Below are positions 62,580 through 64,000 of a DNA stretch of 64,000 nt, piece by piece. This stretch comes from Darksidea phi. Lineage: Eukaryota > Ascomycota > Dothideomycetes > Pleosporales > Lentitheciaceae. A program made the translations under genes and the position numbers. A model generated the notes under the pieces. That model saw only the letters and a program-made list of their open reading frames with translations, did no database searches and was not told the DNA's origin. Every line of letters starts with the position of its first letter. Position 1 is the stretch's first letter. Location: positions 16,650-80,649 of the forward strand of contig JASJFT010000159.1 of NCBI GenBank assembly GCA_030770425.1, read 5' to 3'.

Positions 62580-63476
62580 CTACTCGACGCTCTCATTGCG
62601 TCTCAGATCACCGCCCTTCCTCATCAACTCAACCTTCTCTTCGTCGCGGACCAGCCTCTCGCCAAGCGCAGCATCGCTCTCGCCAACCCCAGCGCACTTC
62701 AAAATGAACTCGCCTATCAAGCGCTCCGCCTCCAACGAGTTCCTCGTCAAAGCGTGGTCATCCCGATCGAAGAGCTTCAACCCCCGGTCTCCCTTCGCAC
62801 CATACTGCGCGTACAATCTCTCAGAACAGACTGGGCTCAACGTCCGATCGCCTGTCCCATGAAGCAGCAAGACGGGCCTCGGTGCTAGCGACCTTATGCC
62901 CTCCGTCTCCGCCGTCTGGCTCGCCACAGTCGCGCACCCCACCACTCTCGCATCTTGTCCACCAACAGTAAACACTGGCGCCCCTCCAAACGACCACCCA
63001 ACAAGCACAAACTTGCTGATTTGATACTGCTCCTCCAACTCCTTCATAGCCGCCAGCACATCCTTAACACAATACCGATTCCGGGCTGGATACCGATAGT
63101 CCAACCGTAAAGCGGGAACGGGCCGCTTCAGCGACGCCAGCTTATCCGCCAGGGAGAGGTATATGGATGATGGACCGACAACGCCGCCGCCTGCACCGGA
63201 TAAGAGAATTGCGGCGGTGCCGCTGGCAGATGCGGACCGGGAGGGTGGTAGATGAAGAAAGCCGGAGACTGCGCCATCGGGGCCGTCGTCGACTTTGATG
63301 GAGAGCGGTTTGACGAAGCAAGGTTTTGCGGCGGAGGGCGGGTGCGAGAGGCCGAGGTAGTCGTCGAGCTTAGCAGGTTTTGACGGGGTGTTTGGGCGTG
63401 AGGCGGTGGAGAGCGAGGTGGTTGATGGTGCCATTTTGGTTGCGAGCGTTCGGAAGGTAGAGATCAGTTTGTTCAT
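62580..63476 (-). CDS. alpha/beta hydrolase (KANL3/TEX30-like)
   Basis: Single exon, 298 residues on the minus strand; an internal Met at residue 15 (MAPSTTSL) could be the real start. The fold is shown by AILLSGAGGGVVGPSSIYLS, LRLDYRYPARNRYCVKDVLA, the nucleophile elbow VGWSFGGAPVF (Ser162), VLLLHGTGDRTLSP (Asp210) and FDRDDHAL (His241). The order Ser-Asp-His and the RLDYRYPAR motif match the dienelactone-hydrolase-like TEX30/KANL3 group. Substrate unknown. The N-terminus is basic and Ser/Thr-rich and could be a mitochondrial targeting sequence (MNKLISTFRTLATKM), which is speculative. Looks intact. Confidence 0.83.
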   Translation of the reverse strand: MNKLISTFRTLATKMAPSTTSLSTASRPNTPSKPAKLDDYLGLSHPPSAAKPCFVKPLSIKVDDGPDGAVSGFLHLPPSRSASASGTAAILLSGAGGGVVGPSSIYLSLADKLASLKRPVPALRLDYRYPARNRYCVKDVLAAMKELEEQYQISKFVLVGWSFGGAPVFTVGGQDARVVGCATVASQTAETEGIRSLAPRPVLLLHGTGDRTLSPVCSERLYAQYGAKGDRGLKLFDRDDHALTRNSLEAERLIGEFILKCAGVGESDAALGERLVRDEEKVELMRKGGDLRRNESVE

Positions 63477-64000
63477 GTGTGCCGTGAATAGGCAAATGAG
63501 CGTCGAAGTCGACTTCGTCCTCCTAACTCGCCACTGCCTTCATTGTGATAAGCTTGCTCGTCAGCATGATGTCACGCAGAGATAACACGAAAGGTTGAGG
63601 CGGGAAACATGCACCTTGACGTATGGGTTTCATAGTACGTGATATTCGAAAGTATGAAGTTTTTGCACCAGTCATTAGTAGCTATCCGTTAGGCATATCC
63701 CCTATGAGGCTGGTTCATCACTGATCCGGGATTTAACATCGCACACAGATACAGGGCCGCTGTATTACTGAAAACTCATATGTCAGAAACGAGACGATAC
63801 CGCCTAGAATTACAGAATAACCTAGCATTGAGCGGACATGAGAATGCCACTGGCCTGAAGTTGAAGTTCCGGAGGCCCATAGGATATAAGGGCGTGTGAC
63901 GTCATAGGATATACGGTCCAGCAAGCACAAGCGACCGTAAGAATGTTTCGGAAGGTCATCTTGCGGAATGCGAGAACGACCATGTAGAAGGGCAGCTTAT
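63477..64000. other. right end of window, no gene seen
   Basis: Promoter side of the alpha/beta hydrolase. A TGACGTCA palindrome lies at 63897-63904. No coding region is supported up to the window edge. Confidence 0.4.

Noticed and set aside
1..64000. CRISPR arrays, rRNA genes or insertion sequences
   Set aside because: No regularly spaced identical repeats, no rRNA-like segments and no prokaryotic elements; the DNA is eukaryotic with spliceosomal introns.

Overview
The window is nuclear DNA of a filamentous ascomycete (Pezizomycotina), most likely a dothideomycete of the Pleosporales type. The evidence is the gene set: EIS1 eisosome protein, fungal sphingolipid C9-methyltransferase, SNG1/DUF3533 protein, DUF4246 protein and double zinc-ribbon paralogs. 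Introns are short, mostly 45-60 bp, with GT-AG ends and CTAAC-like branch points. There are also AT-rich blocks almost free of CpA and TpG, the footprint of repeat-induced point mutation (RIP). The order Pleosporales is inference. Gene models were built by hand by joining exons across introns; each spliced model keeps one open frame from start to stop.

Layout. 1-14 kb: a six-span membrane protein, a five-exon DUF4246 protein, a ferric reductase, an SNG1-like membrane protein, a small unknown gene and an AT-hook/chromodomain protein. 14-16.4 kb: two minus-strand genes for proteins with a cysteine at every third residue. One is an intact four-exon gene; the second carries an in-frame TGA exactly in a cysteine slot. 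An inserted element flanked by a 15-bp direct repeat lies between them. 17.9-18.6 kb: a Rossmann-fold NAD(P)-binding protein. 20-31 kb: an island of short lineage-restricted genes containing four divergent double-zinc-ribbon paralogs and a frameshifted thioesterase. 32-38 kb: a nucleoside 2-deoxyribosyltransferase-like protein, an assembly gap, a small acidic protein, and a divergent pair formed by a U1A/U2B''-type snRNP protein and a CDK7-like kinase. 38-43 kb: two decayed genes (a fungal N-terminal domain remnant and a LYC1-like acetyltransferase), one small gene and a heavily RIP-mutated block. 43-64 kb: gene-rich housekeeping DNA with sphingolipid C9-methyltransferase, a tyrosine phosphatase, an APH-type kinase, EIS1, a large conserved unknown protein, an F-box/TPR-like protein, a GCK-III type kinase, an ankyrin fragment and an alpha/beta hydrolase.

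The genes do not form one pathway or a recognisable secondary-metabolite cluster. Loose themes are plasma membrane and sphingolipid organisation (sphingolipid C9-methyltransferase, EIS1, SNG1-like protein, ferric reductase) and transcription/RNA (CDK7-like kinase, U1A/U2B''). Decayed genes lie close to RIP-mutated DNA. The most unusual content is the pair of cysteine-every-third-residue genes, whose introns all fall in the codon just before a cysteine slot.
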